62,603 nucleotides of DNA, taken from Rhizomucor pusillus. Its lineage: Eukaryota; Mucoromycota; Mucoromycetes; Mucorales; Lichtheimiaceae. Made by a program: the position numbers and the translations under genes. Shown here one piece after another: positions 11,156 to 26,145 of this stretch (positions are counted from its first letter, which is position 1; every line of letters starts with the position of its first letter). The stretch is taken from NCBI GenBank assembly GCA_900175165.2, contig FWWN02000644.1, positions 1 through 62,603 on the forward strand, given 5' to 3'. The notes beneath the pieces are model-generated. The model worked only from the letters and a program-made list of their open reading frames with translations, had not been told where the DNA came from and did no database searches.

Positions 11156-12378
11156 ATGCCAATTCAACGAAAACAAAGAAATTACAGAAAACGGACGCCA
11201 GAGAAAGAGGACGAGGAAGACGAATCTGTGGCCATTCCAGAATCTAATGTCAGGTTAGCATCTCTCTCTGTCTGTGTGGACTAATCTAGATGGTGTGCGA
11301 TCAATTCACTCAACCCGCCCTACAGCGAAACAATTGAAGAGCTGCAGGAATTGCGCAAACTGCGTAGAAAACATGGAGGCATAGATACCGAAAAGCTGCT
11401 CAAGGGCAGCGAAAAGCCCGTAACAAAGAAGAAAGAACGGGACCCGTGGGGTCTCACAGACAAGGATGCTGTCAGGGCTGGCAAAAAGTATGTTCACACA
11501 AATAGCTCAGGAGAACTCAAACTCACAACAAACCCGGTCTGCAACAGAGCGGACGAGGAGGAAGGAACAGAAAAGAAGTTAAAGCTCGACAGTTTCACGA
11601 CTCAGACGAATGCGCTGGATGTAGACAAGCACATGTAACGTATTACGTATGGTGGACATGCACAAATAAGGCACTTATTCATGATTAGGATGGCATACAT
11701 TGAAGCAGAAATGCGCAAGCGAAGAGGCGAACCTGTAAAGGAAGAGGAAGACGAGGATAAATCTACGAAAAAGTCAGGGCCACTGGATATCTACGAAGAA
11801 CTCTATCATCTTCCTGAGAGATTAAGGGTAAGTTTGTGTTGTATGTGACGGATAGTATTCGTCCTAACTCTGACAAAATTATTACATTAGGTGGAGCAGA
11901 AGAAGGTGCAAGAGGGCAGCGTTCAATTATCAACGCAAATGTTGACAGCTATCCCTGAAGTTGATCTCGGCATAGAGTGAGTAGTGGTGGCAAAGGAACA
12001 AAAAGATAATGATGATGCTGACACATCTACCAGTGTACGGTTACAGAATATCGAAGATACCGAACGTGCAAAGCGCAAGTACCTGAATGAAAGAAAAGAG
12101 GGCGAGGTACGTCAGAAAATGAGCAGTCTATTCGGTCGAAAGAATCTTACGTGGATATTTTAGGAATCAAAGGATCGGACAGGAGAAGAAGAACGTAAGT
12201 GATATACAAATTTACATATGATGAATAAGCAAATGTACTAAGGATTTCTTTAGTAGATGTGCCTGCTAATTATGAAAAGCGGATCCAAAAACCAGACCAT
12301 AAATCTCGCATAGACAAACGCCAGACTGCGTCTGACGATGTGGTAGCAGAACGTTTCAAGAAACGCATGAGGAAATAA
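11156..12378 (+). CDS. TLS1: TLS1/C9orf78 family splicing-associated protein
   Basis: Homologue of human C9orf78 and S. pombe Tls1, spliceosome-linked factors (Tls1 acts on Brr2 and on telomere/heterochromatin gene splicing). Seven exons (11156-11253, 11326-11634, 11689-11827, 11891-11976, 12034-12106, 12164-12194, 12257-12378) total 285 residues in frame. Family signatures: a basic N-terminus (MPIQRKQRNYRKR, compare the human MPVVRKIFRRRR), a YIEAEMRKRRG block, EELYHLPERLR, and STQMLTAIPEVDLGIE, followed by a charged tail. The last acceptor is TTTAGTAG at 12256; the AG five bases upstream would put a stop in frame. The gene ends 29 bp from the oppositely oriented alpha-actinin, so the two 3' UTRs probably overlap. 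Confidence 0.93.
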
Positions 12379-12407
12379 CATTTTTGCACATTCATTGTTC
12401 AATGTCT

Positions 12408-15101
12408 CTATTTAAATAACTGGTTGACATACAGATCATAGTTGAAGCTATCTGGTTCATTGCTGCTGCGGGGCATGTCGGTTTTGAGGTATTCAATAAC
12501 TGGTTCGGGTATCATGCACATTCGAAGGTCCATTTCTGTCACATATGGCTTTTCTCCAGCAATAGTCTGGAATGCATCTTGCAGCTGCTCAGGCGTTGAC
12601 TTGTCTTCCGTAATAGATACCATGAATTTTATAAACTGTTCGAATGTCGCTTCGTCCTGTCCTTCGCTCGTTTGGTCGAACAGGGTCTCGATATCGTAAT
12701 CCTGATAGAACAAGCCGAGACTTGCAAGGGCTGCCGAGAAGCCCTCGATGGATAGTGTGTTTGTGTGCTCCATGGCAAAGTGACGGAACGCATGCTCAAA
12801 CTCTTCAAGCTGGGCGGGCGTCAAGTTGGTCATGTTTCGTGAAACAATCTACAAGAGCATTGTTCAGCGCACTGGATATACGATGTATCGCTCCACCGTT
12901 CTTACCTGGTTCTGAATAAATGCATCCTTTTTACGTATAGCCTTCTCAACAAGACCGAGTTCAAAAGTTAGATCCTCCAAGGTGTATACCGTGTAATCAT
13001 TCTCTTCCGTGTTTGCCTCTTGACATGCTCGGTCGAGCGCCTCGATGGATTCTAGGTTCTTGTGCAACGGCGTGATCTCATACGACAAGGCACGAACCCG
13101 TTCAAGTTGGTGCTCCAGTCCGCCATCGAGAGATGCTAATTCCAGAGACATGCTGTCAAGATGGTTTTGGAAATCGTTTGCAGCTTTTGCATATGCTTTG
13201 CGAAGGTTTTCTTTGATCCTATCGAATCATTGTTAGCTAGCGATGGAATCATTCAAGACTTAAGCTCATGCTTACTCTCTGATTTTGCTGTTTATACTTT
13301 TGTGATACTCGGCTTCGTCCTTTAATAAATCATGCCACAACTGATCCAAATCCTGTAATAGCTCCATTCGTCAGCAGATATCGAGATGCTTGCATCCAAT
13401 GTGAGCCCACCTTCAATGTGAGGCCTTCTGGAGGATGATATGGCTTCAGATTATATGTCTTTAGTTTAGTTTGGATATTTCCCAACAGCGTATCCAGGTC
13501 TCGTTTCTCGGTTCCCCACTCGCGCTTCTGTGAACCCTTATATGTTGCAAACTCGGCACTCTTGCGCTTTATCTCCGTATACGAATCGCTCAGTTTTGTA
13601 CTGTGCCATAATTTCTGTATGCTGTGAACTTCGTTTGTAAGCTGTAAAATGAATTGGCAAGTCGTCAGTACATCGATAATTTTCCATTTTTTAACTGCCT
13701 CTAACTAACCGTTCGGGCTCGATGCTCATAGTCGTGCTGCATCTGCCAGATCGAATTCAAGACATCCGCCAGTTTTGCTATACGTCGACCGGCTGTTTCT
13801 ACCTTGTCTGTCACCCCAAAATTAGGAATACATCCCCACCATCTTTTCGAGAGAATATACTTGCCTAGTGAAGAAAATGCATGAAAATATTCGGCAACGT
13901 AGGTCATGATAGATCGTTCGTCAGGCTTTGAAATATCGCAGACATCTTCAACATCCAAAAGTTTCTGACAGCATCGAAACGCTCTTGATTAAGCAAGTTG
14001 CTCCATTCGCAGTACAGAAAAAAAATTGGTTGCTGCTACTTACCGGAATGTTGAGATATTTTTCTGCAATGTCGAAAGCGAGTGCTGTGTTTCCGTGGGC
14101 GTCATTCTATAAGGCAAGGTGCATTAGAACATTTACAGTGTCGTTATTCGTATGAGCAAAATACTTGCAAAGTCCAGAGAATAAAAGTCAAGCAGATCAG
14201 GTCGATGTCGGTGGATGAGAGCACAGCTATTAGACGGAAAAATATAAATAACCTGATATCAGTCCTTCATCATGATCTGATCTCTTCTTACAATGCTAAT
14301 CCATCCTTCCAGCTATATGTGAAATCACGAACATCCACTTGCTCGTACGGTGCTGTCTTGCGCTGGCACCACAGCAGGAGACCTTCCTTGGCATTCTTTC
14401 CATCTTGACTGGATTGCAGGGTGTTGTTAGCAATCTAGGAAAATTAATTGACATCGGAACTGCGTGTGCTTACTTGATATCTGCGATCGTGAACCGCAGA
14501 ATGATCATCCACAGTAAACCAAGCACCAGTTTCAGGTTCTTGTCAACGATGTCTTTGCACACAGGCTTAGAACGACCTATTAATACATATATATACCTCA
14601 TTGTAACTCACCTTCCGCACCAATGTTAGTCAGCGGCACGCCGCGCTGCTTGATGAATTCCAAGGCCATATTCACGTTCTCTACGCATTGAATCTTTATC
14701 CTTGGATTGGTGCTGTAGCGACCTAGAGATGTGTCACCAATGATTTCCTGCATACCCCCGAGTTTTAACTTTAGAGGTAAGGTTGGAAATATTCTAGTCG
14801 GCATTTACCAGCAATCGGATCAAAGGCACGCCGTTGGCAAGGTCGTTGCATAAATGTTTGATGTGCGGTACTCCACCCAAGTCAAGCTTCGTGTTTACCC
14901 TGGTATATATGAAAGGTTTAAGGTTTAAAGCTATCAAACGGTTTGAACCGCTGACGATCGTCACGTCGCCTACCACTTTGTGAAAGCTAGCAAAGGAGTA
15001 AAAAAGAAACATGCGTTGCTTAGCACGCGTCATATTTCATCAGTTGCCACATGGAGAAAATACCTACTTTTTTGCTGAATAAGTTCCCAGGCGTTGTCCA
15101 T
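12408..15101 (-). CDS. ain1: Alpha-actinin, short fungal form
   Basis: Actin-filament cross-linker of the cytokinetic ring and cortex. The gene has about a dozen short exons. The N-terminus ([25 protein letters not shown]) and following exons encode two calponin-homology domains; [18 protein letters not shown] lies in CH1 and [14 protein letters not shown] ends CH2. The rod (about 13700-12860) is helical and long enough for about two spectrin repeats, as in fission yeast Ain1 and unlike the four of animals. The C-terminal exon (12408-12833) is the EF-hand region ([17 protein letters not shown] …). Its loops lack the usual Asp ligands, so calcium regulation is doubtful (inference). The intron at 13808-13864 starts with GC (CTAG|GCAAGT) and is required to join FSSL to [10 protein letters not shown]. 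Confidence 0.92.
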
Positions 15102-15617
15102 TTCGAACTAGAGTGTGATTGCGTACGTAAGTCGCTGCAATCGTAGGCAGACGAGTGCACTGAAAGAAAGAAAGAAAGAAAACAAATGCCCTTTTTGGGT
15201 GAACAACGGAGAAAGAAATGCCGGATTCTGCATTGAATTGACGACGACGATCTATTATATCACCGGATATGTGGATCTATTTCGTTCCTGAGCGTCGTCA
15301 CAAAAGCGTTGAACTCTGCTGCATATGAAAAGCTGCAGACATTTAATCACACGCACGTGTGAATAGGCAACTTGATTAATATATCCCTTTGTACACCTAC
15401 ATGTATAAAGGCTCCTATGCAACGGACAAGCATCTCTAGTTTATCTAAAAGATAATAAGGCCAATGAGAGAAAAGTTCCCAAGCTCACTTGATGTACAAT
15501 GCATCATGGCTGGCTGCCAACAGCGCGGTCCGATTTTCGACTCCTCCCACCTTTCGCACGCCGGCTGCTCTTGAGGCAGCCCAAACCCGCCGCGCATAAA
15601 TGTCACAAGAAGCTTCG
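15102..15617. other. Divergent promoter region between alpha-actinin and the bHLH gene
   Basis: Contains a short GAAA microsatellite at about 15160-15182 and otherwise unremarkable sequence. It probably carries both promoters. Confidence 0.5.
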
Positions 15618-16420
15618 ATGGAATCAGCTACGGCGGAAACCTCGCGGGAAACCGTAAGCGTCTCGCAACTTTTTGTTCAGATCCATACAAACTTAATTAG
15701 TCAACCAGCCAGCAGCAGCAGCAGCAGCAGCAGCAGCTGATTCTAGCACAGATCAAAAGCAACGCAAGACGAAACAATATATCCAGAAACACGAAAGCTC
15801 CTCCTCCCATAAGTCAAGCAAGTTGATTGACAGTGCAAGTTTTGGATGTTATTTCCATACTGACATGGACTATAGATACGAGCAACGAAAATGAACCCAA
15901 CTTGGAAAACCCTCCACAGCAGAACCAGAACCAGAACCAGGACCAGGACCAGGAGAACAATAAGGACGCGGATAGTTCTTCACCAAATAATGATGATAGA
16001 CCACCTCCAGGAAGCGAAGAGTGGCACCGTCAACGACGAGAAAGCCACAAGCTAGTTGAACGGCGACGACGAGAAACGATCAACGAAGGCATCAGTGTGC
16101 TTGGACGTCTTGTACCGAACTGCGAAAAGAACAAGGGACAGATCCTGCAGCGTGCAGCCGAATACATTCAACACCTAAAACGACTGGATGCTGCAAACGC
16201 AGAGAAATGGACATTGGAAAAGTTACTGCTGAATCAGGCTTTGGATCAATTACACGGTCAAGTGCAGGATCTTAGAAGCCAATTAGAAGCAGTGCAACGA
16301 GAGAATGATTTACTAAAGGAACAGCTAAATCATCGCGAGCGAGATAGCGTAAGCTTAAAGAGAGACCACGATCAAGAGGATGATGAAAAATCTCGAAAAT
16401 CATTGAAGAAAGAAGCATAA
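15618..16420 (+). CDS. bHLH-leucine zipper transcription factor, Cbf1-like, with poly-Gln
   Basis: E-box DNA-binding regulator. Three exons fit: 15618-15653 (MESATAETSRET), 15713-15821 and 15876-16420, giving about 229 residues. The basic region (ESHKLVERRRRETIN) has the His/Glu/Arg pattern of E-box (CANNTG) binders. Helix-loop-helix follows (GISVLGRLVPN, NKGQILQRAAEYIQHLK), then a long amphipathic coiled coil or zipper and a charged tail. Upstream is an NQNQNQDQDQ repeat. This resembles fungal Cbf1, which controls sulphur and centromere functions, but the exact orthologue is not settled. Exon 2 begins inside a CAG repeat and so opens with poly-Gln. The N-terminal exon choice is my inference; the bHLH exon is certain. 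Confidence 0.85.
15710..15736 (+). repeat. (CAG)9 microsatellite at a 3' splice site
   Basis: Nine perfect CAG units following CAACCAGC. In the gene model each unit is a possible splice acceptor in the same phase, and units downstream of the chosen one encode glutamine. Confidence 0.85.
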
Positions 16421-17011
16421 TCTTATCCTCGTACCATATATAGCGCCACAGGGCAAAAAAGATCTTGGACCTGAAAGGATTCTGCCGAATTGCATATTTA
16501 GTAGAAACTGAGGACTTGAATAAATGGAGTACAGGCTTTCAATGCCAGATGTAAGATGGCGCGTGTGCGAAAGACTTTTAGATGGAATTGACTTTACAAA
16601 CATAGAAAGCTGTTGATGTATAATTGTTCTTACTCTCTCATTGCTACCAGATGTCAATAGCGGAGCAGGATATTCCAACAAGTCTGTCTGATTTCGCGAC
16701 TTTTCGGAACTTCCATCAACAAAGATCCAAATATTGGAAGAGTTGGCAGTAAGGCCCTATTATAGTGTTTATGTTCTTATGCATCGTGCTTCCCCCAAGC
16801 AGTACTGGAAGAAGATTTGGAAAATATCACAAGCAAGGATCCAATACTTACAAGAGCTGGATATGCCTGACTCCAATTTTGAAGAAGAAAAAAAAAGAGA
16901 TCCGTCTCGATTATTGACAGATCACAAATCATTGGGTCTCCTGATTGGCTGTAACTTTTGCCCTGATTCTGTGGGAAAGCGATTTGATCATTGCCTTTAC
17001 TCCGTTTCGTT
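16421..17011. other. Intergenic region
   Basis: 3' flank of the bHLH gene and promoter of the D-2-hydroxyglutarate dehydrogenase gene. Only unconvincing short frames are present on both strands. Confidence 0.5.
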
Positions 17012-19325
<2,314 letters not shown>

Positions 19326-19562
19326 ACATCGTCATAGAACATTCTCTGCTGGAATCGAAGAAGCATTTCTATTCCATGCATTTCAACAAAAGAAAATACA
19401 TTTATTTTTTAAAGACTCTCCTTTAACAGTGTGCAGAAAATGATAGTTGTAAAAACTTGACTGTCTATTATGCTGGTGTGGGGGGATGATGCAACTCGCT
19501 TGAAAACTTTTTGAAAGGGAGCCGGAGGTCGGGTGGCAACTTTTCAGTTTTTAAAACACCCA

Positions 19563-20602
19563 ATGGCAGAGGAATCAACAAGCGCCCTACCTCAAGTTTT
19601 TGACAGCGATCTCAACACGGCACCGACTGTAGGATTTGCACACGCTGGAGACGATGAGGTTGACGAGGTCATTGGAGAGGTACCCGTTTACTTGAGCACC
19701 AACCTCGCAAAGTACTTGTATGTGTTTCAGTATCCCATGAAAAATGCGCCTTTCACAAGCAGCAACGGTCCTATGGCAGCACGTATCAAGCCAAACGCCA
19801 ACATGGTGGAGTTGGATCTGCCGTTAAATACGCGATCGCCGTATTACAGCACAGATCGCGGTGAAGAGTTTGCAATGGGCATGAACGAGAAAGAGATCAA
19901 GACTGCATACGATAAGCGAATGGAAGAATATGAAGAAGAAATGAGCTACGGGCGCGTGACAAAGAAAGAGGATGAATTACTGGACAGATTGACGCTAAGT
20001 TCAACTGAAGTGCCGCAACAGACAAGGTACGCCATTGGAGTTTTACACGAAGGTAAAAGGAAAACCTGCAGCAGTGGTTAGCAACGCTAGTGGGAGTCGA
20101 AATAAGCTAACCCGAAAAAAATTTCAAAGGCGAATTGCACTTGACACCTGTGCACAGCACTATCCAAATGCGGCCTGCATTCAAGTATCTGGATAAGATT
20201 GATGAGAAGCACAAAGCGGCGAACAAGCGTATCCAGGAAGCCGAGAAGGAGGAGGAAAAGAAGCCAGAACCAGCGGCCAAGGCCCAGGCACTGCAAATGT
20301 CAATGAAAAACCCCGAGCGAGAGAACCCCATGCGGCGGAACGCATACTCGCTTGCAGTGCGTAACGCAGAGGAAGAGCCATGGCAGCCGATTGTGTACCA
20401 CGACGAGCGGGTAAGTGGTGAAAAAAAATTTAGCGGAGAAAGTGCCATCTCGACGATTAACACGTTTTTTCATTAGACCTCTGAAGCAGATAGTGTCTAT
20501 TACAAATTGTACGCCAAAGAACGGCAGATGCTCAAATGTGCAACGTCTACCTCTGAATATCTAGAAAGCCTCAGTGGAATAAAGCCACAGCAGCATCGCT
20601 AA
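19563..20602 (+). CDS. RPC37: RNA polymerase III subunit RPC37/RPC5
   Basis: Subunit of RNA polymerase III, paired with RPC53, acting in termination and reinitiation. Three exons (19563-20052, 20130-20410, 20477-20602) give 298 residues. The family signature is at residues about 35-65: an acidic stretch, then GEVPVYLSTNLAKYLYVFQYP. It is followed by LDLPLNTRSPYY, the RYAIGVLHEG/ELHLTPVHSTIQMRP core across intron 1, and PWQPIVYHDER. The C-terminus (YYKLYAKERQMLKC) closes the Sin-like domain. The start is the ATG at 19563 (MAEESTSAL); the frame is open a little further upstream but without ATG. It lies 237 bp after the dehydrogenase on the same strand. Confidence 0.93.
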
Positions 20603-21039
20603 TGTATATTTCCCAAGCTAAACAAACATTTTGAGATCTGCGTGTTACGAGTTTGTGCCACATGAACCAAACGAATCGGGCAGGAGATTTGATACGCATT
20701 CAAAGCAAGTGGCCATGAGCATCCTACAACTTTACAGGTGTTAAAAATAGGATGAGTTTATCTCAATTCTTCTTCCCTCTCTTCCACTCTTTTCCTCACT
20801 TCCCTTCCTTTAAGATACAACACAGCTAAACAGCACATCTTTACATGTGCTAAAGCCCCTCATTTCCAAAATACTCGTCTCTCCTGCCTTGACTCCCCCC
20901 GTTTCCCATTACTCTTCCTTGTTGATCTAAAAATCCTTATTTTTTAATCCTCTTAGGGGCTTTCGCCATTTAGACATCTCTTTCCTCTCCTTCAATCGAT
21001 TGACGACATATCTCTCGCCACCGCCAACAATCCATTAAC
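20603..21039 (+). promoter_or_regulatory. Promoter and leader of the chitin synthase gene
   Basis: Strongly pyrimidine-rich from about 20760 to 21000, a common feature just upstream of highly expressed fungal genes. The ATG at 21040 follows CCATTAAC. No specific binding site is recognised. Confidence 0.45.
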
Positions 21040-24000
21040 ATGCCCGGTGGTGTCCGCTACAGTCAAGCTGCCGGTGGAGGTGCACCAGGCACCGATGCTC
21101 CCACTGCCTACGCTACAGCAAACATCCACGGTGGCGCTGCCGGTGGCCCCACCTCCCTCGGGCGCCGGCCTACAACGCTTGGACGTGCACCTACTCGAAG
21201 AATTGCTCCCGGAGCCAACAGTATCGCTAATGCTACACAGAATATGCAGCGGGGTCGTACTTTAATTCGCACCGAAAGATATCAGGAACCACCTCCTCTT
21301 CTGACCGGCAAACAGACCACAAGCCAGAGTGTATTTGACCCATGGGTTCTCTTCTCACGCATCGTCACCTTTTGGGCGTTCTCTCCGATGCTCAAAGCAA
21401 TGGGAAAGACCGATAAAGGCATGCAGCAAGCCTGGCGCGAGAAGATTGCGCTGTGTTTCATCATTGCGTGTATGGGTGGATTCGTCGCCTTCATTACCAT
21501 CGGTTTGAATTCTGTCATGTGCCCTCCTGACCAGCAGAACAATGCTCAAAACTATGCGTCGTATAATGACACTATCAACAGCGGTAAGAGACAGGAGAGA
21601 ACTGGACCGTGGAAGGAGGGGGGAAGGACACCCAAAATATTGATGAATCACATGTCTATTTTGTTGCAGCTTCTCTGTTGGGTATCTCCGGATGGCAATT
21701 TAATATCACAAATGCCGAAGTTGTCAATAATGTCAATTTGTATAACATTGCCGAGGTGCCAGGAACAGATATCACTACCTACTTTAAGCACGGCACAAAC
21801 ATTGCAGCCTGCCAAAATATCGGGAACAGCGTCGCAGCCCAATTCACTGCAGTAACGTTCGATCCCTGCAGCAACAGTAATGGTCACAATGGATGTCCCC
21901 TCGGAGACATTTCTCAGACTACGTTTGACAAGCTCAAGATCAGTAACACGACCCGCCTAGTCGGTTACGATTGGACTCAGCTGGCTTCCTCCAATTTGAC
22001 AAACTATTTTGTCATTGATGGAAACGTGCTCAACATGGATCCGTACATTAATGCCCACCCATCCCCTATCGACAATGATATTCTCGACAAGGCTATCCGG
22101 GACATCCTGAATAGCTCGTTTGCGGAAGGTGGTCGCGATGGCACCAAGCAATTCTTCAGGTCCAGCGAGTTACGCGCCGCCATCAACTGTCTGGTAGAAA
22201 AGTATCGCGCTGGTCACATTGACAAGACTACCCCTGGATGCTTTGCAGCCTCATTAGTCCTTTTTTGCGCCCTGGCTGTCGTGCTGGCTATTGTGTTTGC
22301 ACGTTTCTTCATGGCTCTCATCTTTGCTTGGTTTTTGTCCTGGAAGATGTCGCGCACTCCTCCTCCAGTCGGTAGAACCGCAATGATCGCTAACCAGACA
22401 ATGGAGATGACCGATATCAAGCAGAAACCACTGCCTCGTGCTGACTCTGGTGTAACTATCAGCAATGTTGCCAAATTCAACAGCCATGTCGGCAACGATC
22501 TGTACACGGTGTTGCTCATCACATGCTACTCTGAAGGCCTTGAGGGTATCCGCGCTACAGTCGAGTCATTATCATCTACTGACTATCCGGACAACCGCAA
22601 ACTGCTTTTCTTAATTGCTGATGGTATCATTACGGGTAGCGGTGAAACCATGTCAACACCGGATATCTGCTTGTCCTTGATCACTTTTGATAATCCAGAT
22701 ATGAAGAATCCGGAGCCTCAGGCATACATTGCCGTTGCTGATGGTGCAAAACAATATAACCAAGCCAAAGTCTACGCGGGACATTACGTTTGCAAAGGTC
22801 ACAAGGTTCCGATGATCCTTGTCGTCAAGTGCGGCAACCCTGACGAGCAAGGGAAGCCCAAAGCCGGTAACCGTGGCAAACGCGACTCGCAGTTGATCCT
22901 GATGAACTTTTTCAGCCGAGTCACTTACAATGACCGCATGACACCGCTGGATTACGATTTGTTTAGAAAAGTACAATACTTAATGGGTGTCACACCCGAC
23001 TTTTTTGAGCTGGTACTCATGGTAAGAAGTGAGCGTGAAAAAAATCCCCTAGACACGATGATTGATTCTTTTTTTCCTTTTTGATAGGTGGATGCCGATA
23101 CCAAAGTTTATGCATCCTCTTTGCGATTGCTGGTTAACTGCATGGTTAACGACAATCTTATCATGGGACTCTGCGGAGAGACAAAGATTGCAAACAAGAG
23201 AGCTTCTTGGGTCAGTGCTATCCAGGTGTACGAGTACTTTATCTCGCATCATTTGGCCAAAGGCTTCGAGTCTGTCTTTGGTGGTGTGACCTGTTTGCCT
23301 GGTTGTTTCTGTATGTATCGTCTCAAGGCACGCAAGGGCGACGGTGACTGGGTGCCCATCATCACCAAGCCTGAAATCGTCCAGGAATACTCGCAAAACA
23401 CGGTCGATACTCTGCACCAAAAGAACCTTCTGTTGCTCGGTGAGGATCGTTTCCTGACAACCCTCATGCTTCGCAATTTCCCGTACCGTAAAATGGTCTT
23501 CACCCCCCACGCTGTAAGTCAAAGGAGAAGAAGAAAAAGAGATTGCCAGATATTAATAGGGATGGTATAATGTAGATCTGCAAAACAATTGTCCCTGACG
23601 AATTTAAGGTCTTGCTATCTCAACGCCGTCGATGGATCAACTCTACTATCCACAACTTGTTCGAACTGGTTCTCGTACGCAACCTGTGTGGTACTTTCTG
23701 CTTCTCGATGCAGTTTGTCGTCATGATGGATCTCGTCGGCACTTTGACTTTGCCAGTTGCCATCGTCTTGACAATTGTGCTTATTGTCTCTCTAGCTCAA
23801 ACGCCAATCACGAGTTTCTCGTCGGCTACACCTTTGGTTCTGCTGATCCTCGTACTGTTTTCACCAGCCTTCCTTATCCTAATCACGACAAAGAAGTGGG
23901 TGTATCTTGGCTGGATGATTGTCTACCTCTTCGCACTGCCTGTTTGGAACTTTATCTTGCCCGTCTACTCGTTCTGGCACTTTGACGACTTTTCATGGGG

Positions 24001-24535
24001 TGAGACACGTAAAGTCAGTGGCGAGACCAAAGGAGATCATCACGGCAAAAAGGATGGCGTGTTCGACCCGTCCAAAGTCCCGCTGCGTCGTTGGGAGGAC
24101 TATGAACGACGACGCATTCGATCCATTCGCCGCCGAGAGCGCAAGTTGCGTGAGCTGGGTCCTGTCCATACTACTCATACCATCATGGAAGCCGAGGACG
24201 ACGATGCAGTGTCAAACTACACGGGATCGGACATGTCATCTATCCAGGGTAACCCGATGCATTATTTTGACCCGTCAAAGGAAACACGTGGAAAAGCTGG
24301 ATCGGGTTACTATCCTTCTTACCGCCCGCAGTCCCAAGCGCCGCCACCGTTGCCCAAGACCACTCCTCCTCTGCGAGAGAATACTTCCCAGGGCATGTAC
24401 TCTCCTCCCGCGTTGCAGCAGCAGTCTAGACCCTGGCCTCCACAACAGCAGCAACAACAGGCTCCTCCTCCTCCAATGCAACAGGCTCCAACGTACACTT
24501 TGCAACCTCAGCAACAAGGACCATATTACCGCTAG
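21040..24535 (+). CDS. Chitin synthase, class IV (division 2, Chs3-like)
   Basis: Membrane enzyme that polymerises GlcNAc from UDP-GlcNAc into cell-wall chitin. Four exons (21040-21583, 21670-23021, 23088-23513, 23576-24535) give 1093 residues. Two hydrophobic segments lie near residues 150-170 and 395-425 and flank an extracytoplasmic region with several NxS/T sites. The GT2 catalytic domain follows: VDADT at 633-637, EDR at 751-753 and QRRRW at 790-794, the three diagnostic motifs. After these come several membrane spans (residues about 805-920) and a cytoplasmic tail rich in Arg, then Pro/Gln. There is no myosin head, so it is not class V/VII. Residues around [16 protein letters not shown] match class IV. 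Chs3-type enzymes are usually controlled by trafficking rather than by a zymogen. Confidence 0.96.
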
Positions 24536-26145
24536 ATTATATGCACGTAAATAGTCTGTTCTTATCTCTATCTCTCACTTTCCCCGTAATCTTTTTTCTC
24601 TGTATCTCTACTTTATTTTCCAACTGCATTTTAAACTTTCATCGACTTGATATTACACTGAACACAAAGTTCAAACAACGAAAAATGACCTTTTGAAGGA
24701 AAATTACCATACCTCAAAGTGTATTGGTGTAACTTACGTGTCAGCAACAACTGCAAACTTTACGCTCGGGCTCATCTTTCCGGACGTGAGCCGCGCCTCC
24801 CAAACCCGAGTTCAGCTGGAGGAATCTGGACCAGCCATACACCCATGTGACGGATTTCAGACAAAGTCGACATAAAAAAGGCAGACAGTGTGGGGTAGCA
24901 TCAACAGACGAAGAAAGTATTGAATATTGTTACAAGTCAAGGATTGTAATCAGTAAGCCCGTAACGAAAGTTGCTCCATGGCGGGCACCACTCATATATT
25001 CTTCATTGGTTCTTACTTGTCTTTTCCAAGATGACGAAAAAATGAGGGTTGGAGCAGCAGCGGCTGCTGGCTTATCTGAGGGGCTATTTATTTTCGAGGT
25101 TTGTTGCCTCTGCGATGATTTCTAGCTCATGGAGCCTTGTTTCGTATTATAATAAATAGAAGCGTAGTCATGATTGGGCGAAGTGCAAAGAGCGCAGCCA
25201 GTTGGAAAAATGAAAATGAAAATGAGCTGCAGTGCGGCATATGTGTGGTGATACCTGTAAGGTGTATCGCAATAAGTTTCTCTTTGAATGCCAAACGGCG
25301 ATGAAAGAACTGGTGACAGATGAGTTTTCAAATGCGTCGTGAGATACAGCAACTGGGCAAGCTATGGTATTGTTTTAAAGGGCTTACTATGGCCATCTTG
25401 GCATACTTGGCGACAGCAATGCTAAGCAGGACACAAGGAGCTTTTCTCCCTGACCAAACTGTGCTTGCAGCACTGTACATTGCTCATGAAAGTAGTAGTG
25501 TAACTACGCGTCAGCTATAACTGGGTATTCTGTAATCGGCATCTTGCACTACTGGACTCAATCAGGGCAAAGTCCTCTGGCTTAGTTGTACTCAATCGAT
25601 TGACAGCGCAGTGAAAACTAACGGCAAATATCAACCAATGGATTACTTTTATAACCAAATTGGCAGCTGCTGCTTAGAATCGCACTGCCTTATCATTGCT
25701 TATTACGAACTATATGTATTCTATGGACATGCTGAACGGTGGCAAAACTCAGTCTAACGATCGTTCAAAGTCTATAGTATGATGTTGCAACTTGTATATC
25801 AAGAGAGCTCCCTTCGATCCCATCGAGTCCTCATTTTCGCGATTAGCGAGGCAACATGACTTGTCTAAAATCGATACAACATCTAGAAAACGCAATTAAG
25901 TTCAACTAGATTTCTCGACCAAGACCATGAGCCTGTAGAACCCTCCAGCAACAAGACGTCGCGTATAGAAGCCGCGTAAACTACTACAATAAAGTTCGGT
26001 TCTCTCTGCCAATTTCGGCAACGCCGTGAGACCTTCTTGATTTTTTATGATTGCTGTGTGTGACAAACAAAAACCATAATACAAGTATGTTTAAAAAGCA
26101 AATAAAGGAGAAAATGTGATGATAATAACAAAATGTAGAATTGAA
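24536..26145. other. Gene-poor intergenic region (1.6 kb)
   Basis: Lies between the 3' ends of the chitin synthase and the Pho80-like cyclin. No frame has recognisable motifs or credible splice structure. No repeat family or RNA gene was recognised. Confidence 0.5.

Noticed and set aside
24847..25125. Open frame downstream of chitin synthase
   Set aside because: No family, no splice signals, and overlaps opposite-strand frames of equal length.
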